Source of the DNA: an uncultured Myxococcales bacterium
GTDB taxonomy: Bacteria; Myxococcota_A; UBA9042
NCBI GenBank assembly: GCA_903929795.1
Contig: CAIYWC010000185.1
Location: 1-64,000 of the forward strand
Direction of reading: 5' to 3'
Length of the DNA: 64,000 bases
Positions 24,624 to 34,639 of this stretch are shown here, in pieces. Each line of letters begins with the position of its first letter. The first letter of the stretch is position 1. The notes beneath the pieces are model-generated. The model worked only from the letters and a program-made list of their open reading frames with translations. It was not told where the DNA came from and did no database searches. The translations under genes and the position numbers were made by a program.

Positions 24624-26099
24624 TCAAAGCGCCGCCGCCAGTCGCTCGCACAGCGTGTGCAAAATCGCGATGCGGGCCGCGTACTTGTCATTCGCCGACA
24701 CCAGCACCCACGGCGCATCTTCCGTGCTCGTGCGCTCCACCATGTCGCACACGGCGTGCTCATATTCCTGCCATTTCGCGCGGTTGCGCCAGTCCTCGGC
24801 CGTAATCTTGAAGGCCTTGAACGGCGTCTTCTCGCGGTCCTGAAAGCGCCGCAACTGTTCGTCCTCGGTAACGGTGACCCAGAATTTTACCACGATTGCA
24901 TCGGCGTTTGTCAGCTGCTCCTCAAAATCATTGATTTCGGAATATGCGCGCAACCATTCGGATTCTGTGCAGAATCCCTCCACGCGCTCCACCAGCACGC
25001 GGCCGTACCAGGAGCGATCGAAGATCATCACGCGGCCTTTGCGTGGCAACTGTCGCCAGAAACGCCACAGGTACGTGTGGGCGCGTTCCTCTTCGGTCGG
25101 CGCGGCGACCGGGACCACGCTGTAGTGCCGCGCGTCCAACGCCCCGGTAATCCGCCGGATCGAACCGCCCTTGCCGGCCGCGTCAACGCCCTCAAACACA
25201 ACGATCAATGCGCGGTTGGCGAATCGCGGATCGCGCGTCAGCAGGCTCAGCTTGCCCTGGTATTTCTCGAGCTTGCGCGTGTAAGCCTTTTTTGTCAGCT
25301 TTCCGGAAAAATCAAGTTCATTCAGAAGGTTGCGGCCATCCAGCGCTGATTTTGGCAGCACGCTCGCGCGCGCAGGCGGCGGCGCTGCGTTGGACAGGCG
25401 ATCGCGCAGCGCGTCGAGGAGGTGCTGGCCCACGGTCAAATACCGATAATTCGGGTCGGTCCCCTCGACAATCGTCCACGGCGCTTCTCCGGTGCTGGTC
25501 TCGCGCAGCGCGACTTCGGAAACTGCTCGGAATTCATCGTATTGCTTGAAGCGCTGCCAATCCAGGTCCGTCACACGCCACCGCGTCTTGGGATCGGCTT
25601 CCAAGGTCTTCAGGCGCTTGCGTTGGACCTTCTTGGACAAGTGAAACCAGAATTTCAAGACAATCGCGCCCTCGTCGACCAGCATGCGCTCAAAATGGTT
25701 GATATCCTGCAAATAGCGTTCAAATTCAGCGGTTTTGCTCTTGCCCTGAACGCGCCACAGGATCGGATCGGTGTACCACGAGCCAAAAAGGATGCCGATC
25801 TTGCCTCGCGGGGGCAGCGCTCGCCAAAACCGCCACATGCGCGGACGCTCGGATTCTTCATCGCTCCGTTCGCCAAATGCGTGGGTGATGATGTGGCGCG
25901 GGTCCATCCATTCGTTGAGCAGATTGACCGTTTCGCCTTTGCCGGCGCCGTCCACGCCGCCGATGACCACGATGACTTGGGTCTTTTTCTGTGCGAGTAA
26001 TTCATATTGGGCTGCCAAGAGTGCCTCGCGCAACTCCGCTTCCCGTTTGGCAAATTCTTTCTTTGGAATGGAGTGACCGAGTTCCGCCGACTCAAACAT
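24624..26099 (-). CDS. pap: Polyphosphate:AMP phosphotransferase (two-domain PPK2)
   Basis: 491 residues from ATG 26099, with GGAGG 6 nt upstream. Two PPK2 domains lie in tandem, each with a Walker A (GGVDGAGKGE near residue 48, EGVDAAGKGG near 304), a WRFWR element and a lid. This two-domain layout is that of class II PPK2 (Pap), which makes ADP from AMP and polyphosphate in the cytoplasm. The first domain has the degenerate FGSWYTDP where the second has FDRSWYGR, as expected for the inactive N-terminal half. Confidence 0.93.
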   Translation of the reverse strand: MFESAELGHSIPKKEFAKREAELREALLAAQYELLAQKKTQVIVVIGGVDGAGKGETVNLLNEWMDPRHIITHAFGERSDEESERPRMWRFWRALPPRGKIGILFGSWYTDPILWRVQGKSKTAEFERYLQDINHFERMLVDEGAIVLKFWFHLSKKVQRKRLKTLEADPKTRWRVTDLDWQRFKQYDEFRAVSEVALRETSTGEAPWTIVEGTDPNYRYLTVGQHLLDALRDRLSNAAPPPARASVLPKSALDGRNLLNELDFSGKLTKKAYTRKLEKYQGKLSLLTRDPRFANRALIVVFEGVDAAGKGGSIRRITGALDARHYSVVPVAAPTEEERAHTYLWRFWRQLPRKGRVMIFDRSWYGRVLVERVEGFCTESEWLRAYSEINDFEEQLTNADAIVVKFWVTVTEDEQLRRFQDREKTPFKAFKITAEDWRNRAKWQEYEHAVCDMVERTSTEDAPWVLVSANDKYAARIAILHTLCERLAAAL

Positions 26100-26151
26100 C
26101 GCGCACCTCCGGGTTGTCGCGCGGGCCATCAGCGTCCGCGCGGGCCGGATT

Positions 26152-27285
26152 TTACGCCACTGTCACGGAGATCGCCATGCTGCCGTTGTATCCGGACAAA
26201 CCGCCTGTTCCTTCAGGGTTTTCATCGCTCGTCGCGCCGCTCGCCGTCGTGCAGCGCGCCTGCACTGTGTGCGCGCCCGCGGTCGCCTGCCAGTCAAAAT
26301 GCCACAGCGTCCAGACGTCCTGGACGCCAAAATAGTCGAGAACCGTCGGCTGCCACGGCCCGCCGTCGATGCGCACGTCGACCCGGACAATCGGATCCCG
26401 TCCAGCAAACGCGGTGCCAAAAACGTCAATGAATCCGTGGCTTAGCGTGCTCGCCGGCGCGGGGGCGCGGATGTACGCGTTGGGCAGGTAGTACGCCGAC
26501 GCGGACCAGCCCTGCGCTTCCCAGAAACCGGTAAACGGCTGGGCGACGAACTCGATATCTTTGATCCACTTGGGATTTTTCATCCCGTAGCGGCCTGGTA
26601 CCAGCATCCGCGCGGGATAGCCGTGCTCGGGCGGCAGCGGCTGGCCGTTCATGCGCCAGACCAGCCACATCGGCAGCGCCAGGTCCGTGGTCGGCAGGCC
26701 GGTGCCGTAGCCGTCCAGCCCGGTCATCTTCAGCTGGGAGACATCGCTCGGCACCTGGATGCCTTTGGCCGCGAAGATCTCCAGCAGCGGAAGACCCGTC
26801 CAAATCGCATTGGAAATCAGCTGGTATTGCGGACCGCCGCCGATGCACTCCAGCGTGTGCTCCTTGTCGCGCGGCTGCAGGGACATCAGAAACGCCAGGT
26901 CCAGCGTCGCCAGCAGCGTGCCGCGATCGGTGATGGTCAGGGTCCAATTCGCCGGATCAACCGCCGGCGTGGCGCAACAGCTGGTGACGTAATAGCGGTC
27001 GTTGCTGGTGATGTGCGCAATGGGCGTAGGTCCGCCAGTTGCCGCATCCGCGCTCGTGACATCCGCTGCCGCATCCGCAGCCGCTGCATCTGCGCTTGCG
27101 GTGTCGGGCAGCGCGACCGGCGCATCGGCCTGCGCTGCCGCGGCGTCGCCATCGGTTCCCGCGGTGTCTGCGGCCTGAGTGCTTGAATCGACGGGTGAAT
27201 CGCACGAAGCCAGGAGCGCCGTTGCGCCGATCCCGGCGAGCCATTCTCGGCGGGTCAGGGCAGGCGCGGGCGGGCGAAACGGCAT
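26152..27285 (-). CDS. Tat-exported lipoprotein, sulfite-oxidase-type molybdenum oxidoreductase
   Basis: 377 residues from ATG 27285. The N-terminus carries a twin-arginine signal (LTRREWLAG) ending in a lipobox (Cys28), then an Asp/Ala-rich stalk to about residue 85. The rest is an oxidoreductase molybdopterin-binding domain. The putative Mo-ligand Cys sits in LECIGGGPQYQ, followed by NAIWTGLPL. Further family segments are KWIKDIEF and a C-terminal dimerisation domain (VRVDVRIDGGPW). Tat export fits a protein that folds around its molybdenum cofactor before transport. Substrate unknown; no cytochrome partner is adjacent. Confidence 0.88.
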   Translation of the reverse strand: MPFRPPAPALTRREWLAGIGATALLASCDSPVDSSTQAADTAGTDGDAAAAQADAPVALPDTASADAAAADAAADVTSADAATGGPTPIAHITSNDRYYVTSCCATPAVDPANWTLTITDRGTLLATLDLAFLMSLQPRDKEHTLECIGGGPQYQLISNAIWTGLPLLEIFAAKGIQVPSDVSQLKMTGLDGYGTGLPTTDLALPMWLVWRMNGQPLPPEHGYPARMLVPGRYGMKNPKWIKDIEFVAQPFTGFWEAQGWSASAYYLPNAYIRAPAPASTLSHGFIDVFGTAFAGRDPIVRVDVRIDGGPWQPTVLDYFGVQDVWTLWHFDWQATAGAHTVQARCTTASGATSDENPEGTGGLSGYNGSMAISVTVA

Positions 27286-27386
27286 GGCGGACTCCAGGGG
27301 CGACCGGGCAGTCCCGCCACGATGCGCATCCCGAACGGCCACGTCAAGGAAAACTGCCAAAAAAGCTTATCGACACGGAGGGTTGT

Positions 27387-27914
27387 CTAGGCGTGCGGCA
27401 CTTGCAGCGCGGCGTCCACGCAGGCCCGCAGCGTCGCCATTTCACCGCGTGCCAGCCGCTGACCGGCCTGCGACGCCCACCACAGCCCAAGCGCGATCAG
27501 CGCGCAAACCGGCGCCAGCAGCCCCACCCATGGCTTGCCGCTGCCGCTCAGGTGCGACGCCCAGGAGAAAATCAGCGCAAAAAAGCCGATCGCGCCGAGC
27601 GTCAGGTAGCAAAACGCAAAGCCGGTCCAGACGCTGGGGTGCGGGCTGAAGCGACCATAGAGGTGCGTGCCGCCGGCTTGCGCTTGCACGTCCAGCATCA
27701 GCCATGGCGACCAAAAATGCCGCACGTCCTCCGCCATACACAGCACCAGGTGGTCCTGATCCTCGCGCACCGTCGCCTCGCCGCCGCCGCCCGGTTGGCG
27801 CGCCCAGCGCACCTGCACGTGCGGCGCCTGCAGCTGCGCGCGCATCCGCCGCAGCACCACGCCCGTGGGCTCGTTGACGCCGATCGTAAAAGTGGGACGC
27901 AACTCCAGCGACAT
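27387..27914 (-). CDS. Hypothetical membrane protein with two helices
   Basis: 175 residues from ATG 27914; GGAGGG lies 7 nt upstream. The first 100 residues are a soluble beta-rich part. Two transmembrane helices follow around residues 100-122 and 128-148 (FAFCYLTLGAIGFFALIFSW; GLLAPVCALIALGLWWA), then a short tail. No recognised family. Same strand as the phosphoribosyltransferase gene upstream, gap 135 bp. Confidence 0.7.
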   Translation of the reverse strand: MSLELRPTFTIGVNEPTGVVLRRMRAQLQAPHVQVRWARQPGGGGEATVREDQDHLVLCMAEDVRHFWSPWLMLDVQAQAGGTHLYGRFSPHPSVWTGFAFCYLTLGAIGFFALIFSWASHLSGSGKPWVGLLAPVCALIALGLWWASQAGQRLARGEMATLRACVDAALQVPHA

Positions 27915-28049
27915 CAAGAGCCCTCCCCAGAGCTGATGCCTACACGATGCGGAACTCCGCGCGTGCGGTCAAGCGGCGTGGCGCGGGAAATGCAGTGGGC
28001 GTCGCGCCCGAATTCCCGCCACCCGGGGGTCGGCGTGCCGCGCCTTGGC

Positions 28050-28700
28050 TCACGCCGGGCGGCGGACAGCGGGTGGCGGGCGATGCGCAAGCGCGGCCTC
28101 CACCTCGGCGTCGGACACCTGGTCAAATTGGCGATAGAACTGGCCGACCGCATGAAAATCAGGAGGAATCTCCAAGCAGATCAGCTCGTCGCACAGTGGC
28201 CGCACCAGCGCGCACGCGTCTTGTGCGGCCACCGGGACTGCGCAAATGAGCTGCTTCGGATGCCCGGCGCGCACCGCGTGGAGCGCGGCAATCATGGTCG
28301 CGCCCGTCGCCAGACCGTCGTCCACGACAATCACGTCGCGGCCCGTCGGCAGCAGCGGCGCGCGAAGCGGCGTGTAGCGTGCCCGCCGTCGCTGCATGAC
28401 GGCGAGCTCCGACTGGCGCGCCACATCCAGATAGCGCTGGCTGATTCCGGCAGACGCCACAAATGGCGCCAGATACGTCCAGCCATTCTCGTCCACCGCG
28501 CCGATCGCGAACTCCGGGTTGCCCGGTGCCGGCAGCTTGCGGACCAACACGACGTCAAACGCGCCGCCCAGCTCCGTCGCGATCAGCTGCGCCATCGGGA
28601 CCGCGCCGCGCGGAATGGCCAGCACCAGCGGGTTCTTTCCCTGATACGCCCGCAGCGCGCGGGCCAACTGCCGCGCCGCATCTGCGCGATTTTCAAACAT
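28050..28700 (-). CDS. Phosphoribosyltransferase-family protein
   Basis: 216 residues from ATG 28700, with GGAGGA 8 nt upstream. The PRPP-binding loop VIVVDDGLATGATM sits about residue 120, and LAIPRGAVPMA and VLVRKLPAPGNPEFAIGA mark the ComF/erythromycin-esterase-associated type of PRTase fold. Such proteins often sit in stress clusters and their substrate is unknown. The gene for a host-attachment-family protein ends 27 bp upstream, so the two are likely one transcript with ftsH. Confidence 0.85.
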   Translation of the reverse strand: MFENRADAARQLARALRAYQGKNPLVLAIPRGAVPMAQLIATELGGAFDVVLVRKLPAPGNPEFAIGAVDENGWTYLAPFVASAGISQRYLDVARQSELAVMQRRRARYTPLRAPLLPTGRDVIVVDDGLATGATMIAALHAVRAGHPKQLICAVPVAAQDACALVRPLCDELICLEIPPDFHAVGQFYRQFDQVSDAEVEAALAHRPPPAVRRPA

Positions 28701-28727
28701 GGCGCGTTCCTCCACACGTGCGTGGCG

Positions 28728-29237
28728 TCAGCGCGCGAGCCCGACGGGCAGCCCCGCCATCCCGCGCACCAGCCCCGCAGTCTTCAGGTGCGCGTGCACC
28801 GCCGCCGCGTTGGCACGGCTCAGGTCGCGCGCAAGCTCTTGCACGTCCACTCCATTCAAACGATGGGTCTTTTGCCGCAGCAGGCCAAGGGTGTGCTTGT
28901 CGGCGATTAGGATCACGTTGCGCGCCGGCCATGCGCGGCACAAATCGGCGCACTGGTCGATGATCTGGCCGGCAAAGCGCCGGTCCGCGTCGCGCCGCCG
29001 ACTCGCCTCGGACCCGTCATCGTCGCGGCCTGGTCCGCCCGCCGCCGCGCGCTGGCGATCGGTGCCCGACGGCTCCCCGGTCGTGGCTGGATGCCGAACC
29101 CCCGCGTGCACCAAATCGGCGCGTTCCTCCAACTCCGCTCCGCCGTCAAAGTCCGCGGTGAGGCCCGCCTTGAGGCAAAAAAACCGCGCTCGCGCGCCAT
29201 CTGCAACAACGACACAGGTCACTGGTTGGGTAATCAT
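28728..29237 (-). CDS. Host-attachment-family protein
   Basis: 169 residues from ATG 29237 (AGGAGAGG upstream). The start VTCVVVADGARARFF and the later RNVILIADKHTLGLLRQ are the two halves of the host attachment domain named from Agrobacterium AtsA-like proteins. Members resemble RNase/release-factor-like baeRF domains, and their real role is unsettled. A low-complexity Asp/Arg/Gly stretch separates the halves. Its position between ftsH and a phosphoribosyltransferase suggests a stress operon. Confidence 0.75.
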   Translation of the reverse strand: MITQPVTCVVVADGARARFFCLKAGLTADFDGGAELEERADLVHAGVRHPATTGEPSGTDRQRAAAGGPGRDDDGSEASRRRDADRRFAGQIIDQCADLCRAWPARNVILIADKHTLGLLRQKTHRLNGVDVQELARDLSRANAAAVHAHLKTAGLVRGMAGLPVGLAR

Positions 29238-29347
29238 GATCGACGCCTCTCCTGGCGGTTCTGCCGATGAACCAGCCGTTTTGGACGATAGGTCGCGCGC
29301 CGCTATGCCGCCGCGCGCCGTGACAAAGCCGTGAAGATCGCGCGGCG

Positions 29348-31243
29348 TCACGCATGGGCCGGCGCCGCGGCCACCACCGGCGCGGCTTGGCCCGCGAGGA
29401 TCTGCTCCAGCGCCGGCCGGTCCAAGGTCTCGTGCTCCAGCAGCTGCGCCGCCAGCGCGTGCAGCGCGCCGATATCCTGCCGCAGTAGCGTGCGCGCGCG
29501 CTCTGCCGCGTCGGTCAGCAGCCGGCGAATCTCGCGGTCCACCAGCTCCGCGGTGTGCTCCGAGATCTCGCCGCGCCCGGCCAGCTCCAGGCCCATCACC
29601 ATCGGCCCGGGCTGGTCGGCGACCGTCATCAGGCCGAGCGCGTCGCTCATGCCAAAGTGGGTCACCATCTGCCGCGCCAGCTCGGTCGCCTGGGCAAAGT
29701 CCTGCGCGCCGCCGGTCGTCACCTGGTCGGGGCCAAACACCAGCAGCTCCGCGATGCGCCCAGCCATCGCGGTCGCCAGCCGCCCAAGCAGGAATTCCTT
29801 TGTATATTGATGGTGATCCGCCTCGGGCAGCGAATGCGTGATGCCCAGCGCCTGGCCGCGCGGCACGATCGTGACTTTGTGGACCGGATCCAGACACGGG
29901 ATGCGCATGTTGACCAGCGCGTGGCCGGCCTCGTGGTACGCGGTGAGGCGCCGCTCCGCTGCCGTCAGCACCAGGCTGCGGCGCTCCAGGCCGAGCGTGA
30001 CCTTGTCCTTGGCGTCCTCCAGATCCTGCTGCGTGACCTTGTCCTCCTCGCGGCGCGCCGCCAACAGCGCGGCTTCATTGACTAAATTCGCCAGATCCGC
30101 ACCCGACAGCCCGGGACAGCCGCGCGCCACCGCCGCCAGATCGACGTCCGCCGCCAGCGGCACCTTGCGCGCGTGCATCCGCAGGATCTGCTCGCGGCCC
30201 TTGACCTCGGGCAGCTCCACGATGATCCGCCGGTCAAAACGCCCCGGCCGCAGCAGCGCCGGGTCCAGCACGTCGGGCCGGTTGGTCGCCGCCAGCAAGA
30301 TGATGCCCTCGCTGGGCGAAAAACCGTCCATCTCGACAAGCAGCTGGTTCAGCGTCTGCTCGCGCTCCTCGTGCGCGCCACCGACGGTCGCCAGGCCGCG
30401 CGTGCGACCGACCGCGTCCAGCTCGTCGATGAAGATAATGCACGGCGCATGCGCCTTGCCTTGCGCGAACAGGTCGCGGACACGCGCCGCGCCGACGCCG
30501 ACGAACAGCTCGACGAAATCCGATCCGGAGATCGTCAGGAACGGCCTGCCCGCCTCGCCCGCCGTCGCCCGCGCCAGCAGGGTCTTGCCCGTCCCCGGCG
30601 CGCCGACCAGCAGCACGCCCTTGGGCAAATGTCCGCCGACCCGCTGGAACCGCTCTGGATTCTTGAGAAACGCGACAATTTCTTGCAGCTCTGCCTTGGC
30701 CTCCTGCACGTCGGCGACATCCGCGAACGTGATCTGCGGCGTCTCAGGCGACAGCGCCCCCACCCTCGCGTGGCCAAACGCCAGCGCCTGCGCGCCGCCC
30801 GTGCGCACCTGGCGCATCGCGAAGAACCAGAAGCCGGCGATCAGCAGCAGCGGCACCACCGAGAGGATCATCGTCCACCACGCCGCGCCATTTTCGGTCG
30901 CCTCAATCCGCACGCCCTTGGCCCGCGCGCGCGCGACAAGCGGCGCCGGATCGCTGAACGGCAGCGCGACCTGAAACGCAGTGATGTCGCGGTCTTCGAT
31001 GCGCGTCGCCTTGCGCAGCACCCCGCGGAGCTGGCGCGACTCCGGCACGACCTCGATGGCGAGCACGTTGTCGCGGTCGAGTTCCGCGTCAAATTGCGAA
31101 TACGCCAAGCGTCCCAAGTCCTTGCGCGCATACCAGAATTGCGCGCCCAAGGCGGCAATGACAAACAACAGCAGCCAGAGGTGGCTGCGCCGCAGCGGGG
31201 GCACCTTGGAAGCCTGCGGTGGGATCGGACGATTGGCGGTCAT
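29348..31243 (-). CDS. ftsH: ATP-dependent zinc metalloprotease FtsH
   Basis: 631 residues from ATG 31243. One N-terminal helix (about 22-38), a periplasmic loop to 122 and a second helix (122-142) anchor it in the inner membrane. Cytoplasmic AAA domain: Walker A GAPGTGKT at 214-221, Walker [12 protein letters not shown], second region of homology with [19 protein letters not shown]. Protease site HEAGH at 437-441. It degrades misfolded membrane proteins and short-lived regulators. Its place beside stress-type genes rather than tilS/hpt suggests it may be an accessory FtsH copy. Confidence 0.95.
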   Translation of the reverse strand: MTANRPIPPQASKVPPLRRSHLWLLLFVIAALGAQFWYARKDLGRLAYSQFDAELDRDNVLAIEVVPESRQLRGVLRKATRIEDRDITAFQVALPFSDPAPLVARARAKGVRIEATENGAAWWTMILSVVPLLLIAGFWFFAMRQVRTGGAQALAFGHARVGALSPETPQITFADVADVQEAKAELQEIVAFLKNPERFQRVGGHLPKGVLLVGAPGTGKTLLARATAGEAGRPFLTISGSDFVELFVGVGAARVRDLFAQGKAHAPCIIFIDELDAVGRTRGLATVGGAHEEREQTLNQLLVEMDGFSPSEGIILLAATNRPDVLDPALLRPGRFDRRIIVELPEVKGREQILRMHARKVPLAADVDLAAVARGCPGLSGADLANLVNEAALLAARREEDKVTQQDLEDAKDKVTLGLERRSLVLTAAERRLTAYHEAGHALVNMRIPCLDPVHKVTIVPRGQALGITHSLPEADHHQYTKEFLLGRLATAMAGRIAELLVFGPDQVTTGGAQDFAQATELARQMVTHFGMSDALGLMTVADQPGPMVMGLELAGRGEISEHTAELVDREIRRLLTDAAERARTLLRQDIGALHALAAQLLEHETLDRPALEQILAGQAAPVVAAAPAHA

Positions 31244-31457
31244 GTAAACCCCCTGAATACCGTGCGTTTTCGGCTTGGGATAATTCCCCCAGCCTGCTGC
31301 CACGATAGGACGCGCGCCGGCGGATGCTCGGCTTGCCAGCGCCAAAGGCCCGGGAATTGTCACAGCTTTGCCGCGGCACGCGCCTCTCGAGCTTCGCCGC
31401 CGATCCGTGCTACTGTCGCGCCATCGCGCCACCGGCGGTGCGAATGTGCGGCGTCCG

Positions 31458-31700
31458 ATGTCCAAAGAACAACCGCGCAGCCCGCTCCACGGCATCACGT
31501 TGGAGATGATCATCCGTCGGCTTGTCGCGCATTATGGCTGGGAAGAGCTGGGGCGCGCGATTCCCATCAAGTGTTTTCAGGTGGATCCAAGCATGGGCTC
31601 CAGCCTGAAATTCCTGCGGCGCACGCCGTGGGCGCGCGATCGCGTCGAGCAGCTGTACCTGCGCACCCGGTTCTTGCCGGGCGGCGGACCGAAGTGCTGA
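31458..31700 (+). CDS. VF530 (DUF2132) small protein
   Basis: 80 residues from ATG 31458. Almost the whole length matches the VF530 family: [20 protein letters not shown], then [13 protein letters not shown] and VEQLYL. The family is a small helical fold reported as DNA-binding in structure annotations, with no settled function. It is divergent from ftsH (214-bp gap). Confidence 0.88.
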   Translation: MSKEQPRSPLHGITLEMIIRRLVAHYGWEELGRAIPIKCFQVDPSMGSSLKFLRRTPWARDRVEQLYLRTRFLPGGGPKC

Positions 31701-31772
31701 CGGTGAATCCCGACGACCATCAGCTGGCCGATTCACCAGTAGAATCAGGTGCTTGCAGCCAGAACGCGCCCG

Positions 31773-31799
31773 GAGCCGGCCGGATCACGCGGCCGGTTC
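31773..31799. terminator. Hairpin between convergent genes
   Basis: 31773-31782 pairs with 31790-31799 (ten pairs, one G-T) around a 7-nt loop. The 199-bp gap between the VF530 and glmS-like stops also holds an 8-bp inverted repeat at 31702-31709 / 31730-31737. Either could serve both transcripts. No U-run is present. Confidence 0.4.
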
Positions 31800-31899
31800 T
31801 CCCGTGCGAGCGATCCGCCAGACGTGAGCGTTCCAAAATCTGAACGCCACAATGCATGGCAATTTCATGAGGTTTCACGCCAAGCGACCGAGATTGCGG

Positions 31900-34554
31900 C
31901 TAATCCACAGTAATCGATTTGCTGACATTTTTCGGCACGTCCGGGTGCACGCCGTGGTCTTTCACGCCGAGACGGTTCAGCCACGCGGCTTTCTTCAGGC
32001 TCATCTGCAGCGCCAAGCGTTGGAGCACGACCGTCGCTGAAAACGCCACCATCAGCGCGTCATCCGTGCGCGGCAGGACGATGTACGCCCAGCGATAATC
32101 CGGATTGTCGACCGGGGCTTTGGAGACAGCCAGGCGCAAATCCGCGCTTTCCTCGGCAATCATCACGGTAAATGCGCCGCGAATCTTGTGGGTATTGATC
32201 TGCGAAACTGTCAAATTCACATCGCGATCGTCTGGACCGGTCAAGTAAAGCAGCGGGTAGTCGGTGCGCAAACCTGCAATCAATTCAGCCGGTTTGACGT
32301 AGGCATCAAAGATTACCTGTTCCGCTGGCGCCAGGGCAAAAGGCGGCGCGGACGGCGCGAAAACCGCGTCCGTGGCGGCCTGAATCAGCCGCTGCGCGCT
32401 CGCATCCCCCAGGCCTTTTTGCGCCGCTTGTCGCAGCAACTCGCTCTGGACATGACCCAGGGCGCGCAACAAATCATGCACTTGCGTCGGTCCGAGGATC
32501 GTGTTGAAGCCCAGAATCGTATTGGGCCCATGCTTAAACTCGGATCCCTCGAAACCTTCCGCGTGGTTCAGCACAACTTCACGGATCTTCAGCGCCCCTT
32601 CGCGGGCCAGCGCCGTCAGGCGAATCGCCAGTAAGTGTAAGCTGGGCCTCAGGAAAAGCAGCTGCGCGGCCTCCTCGACGGCTTGCTTGGTATTGTCAAA
32701 AGTCGTGCGAATCAGCGCGGGCAATTCAGGCAATTTCTGGCGCCGCAACGCCAGATCCGCCTGCCAGGCTTTGAGGTGCGTCAGCTCCGGCTCCGCGTGC
32801 GCCACGCGCTGCTCGCCCAGACGGAGCGCCAGGCAGTAGAACACCACCATTTGATTCATGAAACTCTTGGTCGCCGCGACCGCGATCTCCGGCCCGCACC
32901 GCAGCGGCAGCACGATGTCGCTCTTTTCTTCCGCCAGCGTGGAATTGACGTTGTTGACCAGCGCGATGCGCTTGATGTCCTTGCCCGACGCGATGACGTC
33001 GTTCAAAATATCAATCAAATCCTTGGTTTCGCCGCTCTGGCTGACGGAAATTATCAGGTCGCCGTCGCGCAATGTGTGCGAAACGCGCTCGCGGAATTCG
33101 CCCGGCAGCAGCGGCACGAGGTCGATACGCGCCAATTCATTGAAGAAAATCGCCGCCGCGCGCGCCGCATTATAGGAGCTGCCGCAGCAGGCCACCAGGA
33201 TGCGCCCACCGCGTTTCTCGGCGTTTTGGCACGCCGCAACAATGGCGGCTACCGCGTCGTGAAATTCGCGAATTTCTTCATGTTCCAGCAGCACGTCGCA
33301 GAGCCGCACCGCCAGCACGTCGCCCGGCGCGCGGGTCATGGCGAGCAGGTCCGTGAACAGCCCGGATTCGGACGACACAAGCCGGTCCGCGAGCTGCTCC
33401 GGCGCGGCGTTGATGCCGTCCTGGCGCACGTTGTCGGGCACGCTCGCCAGCAGCTGCTGGAACGACTCGCCGTCGACAAGCGCATGAAATGCCTCGCGAA
33501 TGCTCTCGTCGGTGTAGCCGTCGCGCACGGCTTCGACGCCGGTGCGAATCCGCGCCACGGTCGCCTGGCCCAGCGCGTCGAGGTACGGCCGCAGGACCTG
33601 CGCCGCCTCGCTGCCGCCCAGAAACAGGCGAATTACGCTGCGGGCGGTCTCCTCCTGGGCGAAAATCTCCTGCTCCATGAACGTGCCAAAGCCCGGCAGG
33701 AGCGCGGTGTCCTTGGCGCGCAGGCGGCTGCGCACCGGCGCGCGCTCGATCGCGTCGCCCGCGCGGGCAAAAGCCGGGCCATTGGGCGTGGCGATCGCGT
33801 GGTCGCGCAGCGCGTAGAACTGGTGGCTTTTGCCGTCGAATTCGATGAATTCGCCTTCAATAATCGGAACAACCACGCGGGTGAACTTGAGCACGCTGGA
33901 CAGGTCGGACGAGGCGAGCGTGAAGCGGCCGCCGATGTCGTCGCGGCCGATGCCGAAATACAGGCTGGAGCCGGCCTTGATGGCCCAGGCGCACCGGCTG
34001 ACGGGGTCGATGATGACCGCGGCGAAGCTTCCCTCCAGCCGGCGGACGGCCTTGACGATCGCCCGGCGCATGGCCGCGCGCCGCAGGTCGCTGTCGCGCG
34101 TGGCGTTGAAGCCGCCGATTTCCAAGGCGAATTCGTGTTCGATCGTGTGGACGACCATCTCGCCGTCGTTGTCCGAGAGCACGCGGTGGCCTTCGCCGGT
34201 CAGCCAGGCTTTCAACGCGTCGCAGTTCGTCACGTTGCCGTTGTGCGCGCCGTACAGGTTGATTTTGCAGCCGACGACGTGCGGTTGCGAGTTGGCGTCG
34301 GTCACCGCGCCAAAAGTCGCCCAGCGCACCTGGCCGGCGAAAAGCTGGCCGGGCTGGTCGACGATGCCGAGGCTGTGCACCAATGCGGACGGCGCGCCGA
34401 CGCCTTTCATCAGCTTGACCGACTCGCCGTGGCCCTGGATGGCGCCGCCGGTCGAGTCATAGCCGCGGTATTCCAAAGAGCGCAAGAGTTCCGCGCCCAT
34501 GCGGCCCAAATCCGCGCGATAGTGTTCGCAAACCAGGCCGATGACGCCGCACAT
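31900..34554 (-). CDS. glmS: Oversized glutamine--fructose-6-phosphate aminotransferase-like enzyme
   Basis: 884 residues, against about 610 for E. coli GlmS. Catalytic MCGVIG (Cys2 becomes N-terminal) and EYRGYDS mark the glutaminase half. FMEQEIFAQ near 292-300 marks the linker. The isomerase half has CGSSYNAARAA near 457, SVSQSGETKDLIDI, ATKSFMNQM and the C-terminal SKSITVD. Extra sequence lies before the first SIS domain (about 115 residues) and after the HGPNTI motif (about 65 residues). It should convert fructose-6-phosphate and glutamine to glucosamine-6-phosphate for peptidoglycan and LPS. The ATG at 34554 is fixed by the need for Cys at position 2. Confidence 0.88.
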   Translation of the reverse strand: MCGVIGLVCEHYRADLGRMGAELLRSLEYRGYDSTGGAIQGHGESVKLMKGVGAPSALVHSLGIVDQPGQLFAGQVRWATFGAVTDANSQPHVVGCKINLYGAHNGNVTNCDALKAWLTGEGHRVLSDNDGEMVVHTIEHEFALEIGGFNATRDSDLRRAAMRRAIVKAVRRLEGSFAAVIIDPVSRCAWAIKAGSSLYFGIGRDDIGGRFTLASSDLSSVLKFTRVVVPIIEGEFIEFDGKSHQFYALRDHAIATPNGPAFARAGDAIERAPVRSRLRAKDTALLPGFGTFMEQEIFAQEETARSVIRLFLGGSEAAQVLRPYLDALGQATVARIRTGVEAVRDGYTDESIREAFHALVDGESFQQLLASVPDNVRQDGINAAPEQLADRLVSSESGLFTDLLAMTRAPGDVLAVRLCDVLLEHEEIREFHDAVAAIVAACQNAEKRGGRILVACCGSSYNAARAAAIFFNELARIDLVPLLPGEFRERVSHTLRDGDLIISVSQSGETKDLIDILNDVIASGKDIKRIALVNNVNSTLAEEKSDIVLPLRCGPEIAVAATKSFMNQMVVFYCLALRLGEQRVAHAEPELTHLKAWQADLALRRQKLPELPALIRTTFDNTKQAVEEAAQLLFLRPSLHLLAIRLTALAREGALKIREVVLNHAEGFEGSEFKHGPNTILGFNTILGPTQVHDLLRALGHVQSELLRQAAQKGLGDASAQRLIQAATDAVFAPSAPPFALAPAEQVIFDAYVKPAELIAGLRTDYPLLYLTGPDDRDVNLTVSQINTHKIRGAFTVMIAEESADLRLAVSKAPVDNPDYRWAYIVLPRTDDALMVAFSATVVLQRLALQMSLKKAAWLNRLGVKDHGVHPDVPKNVSKSITVD

Positions 34555-34639
34555 GGGAACTCCGTGGCTGGGCGAAGCGGGCCCGGCGCGGCGGCGGATT
34601 GTGCGGGAAGACGGCCCGCGGCGGCAAGCGCTGAGGTCG

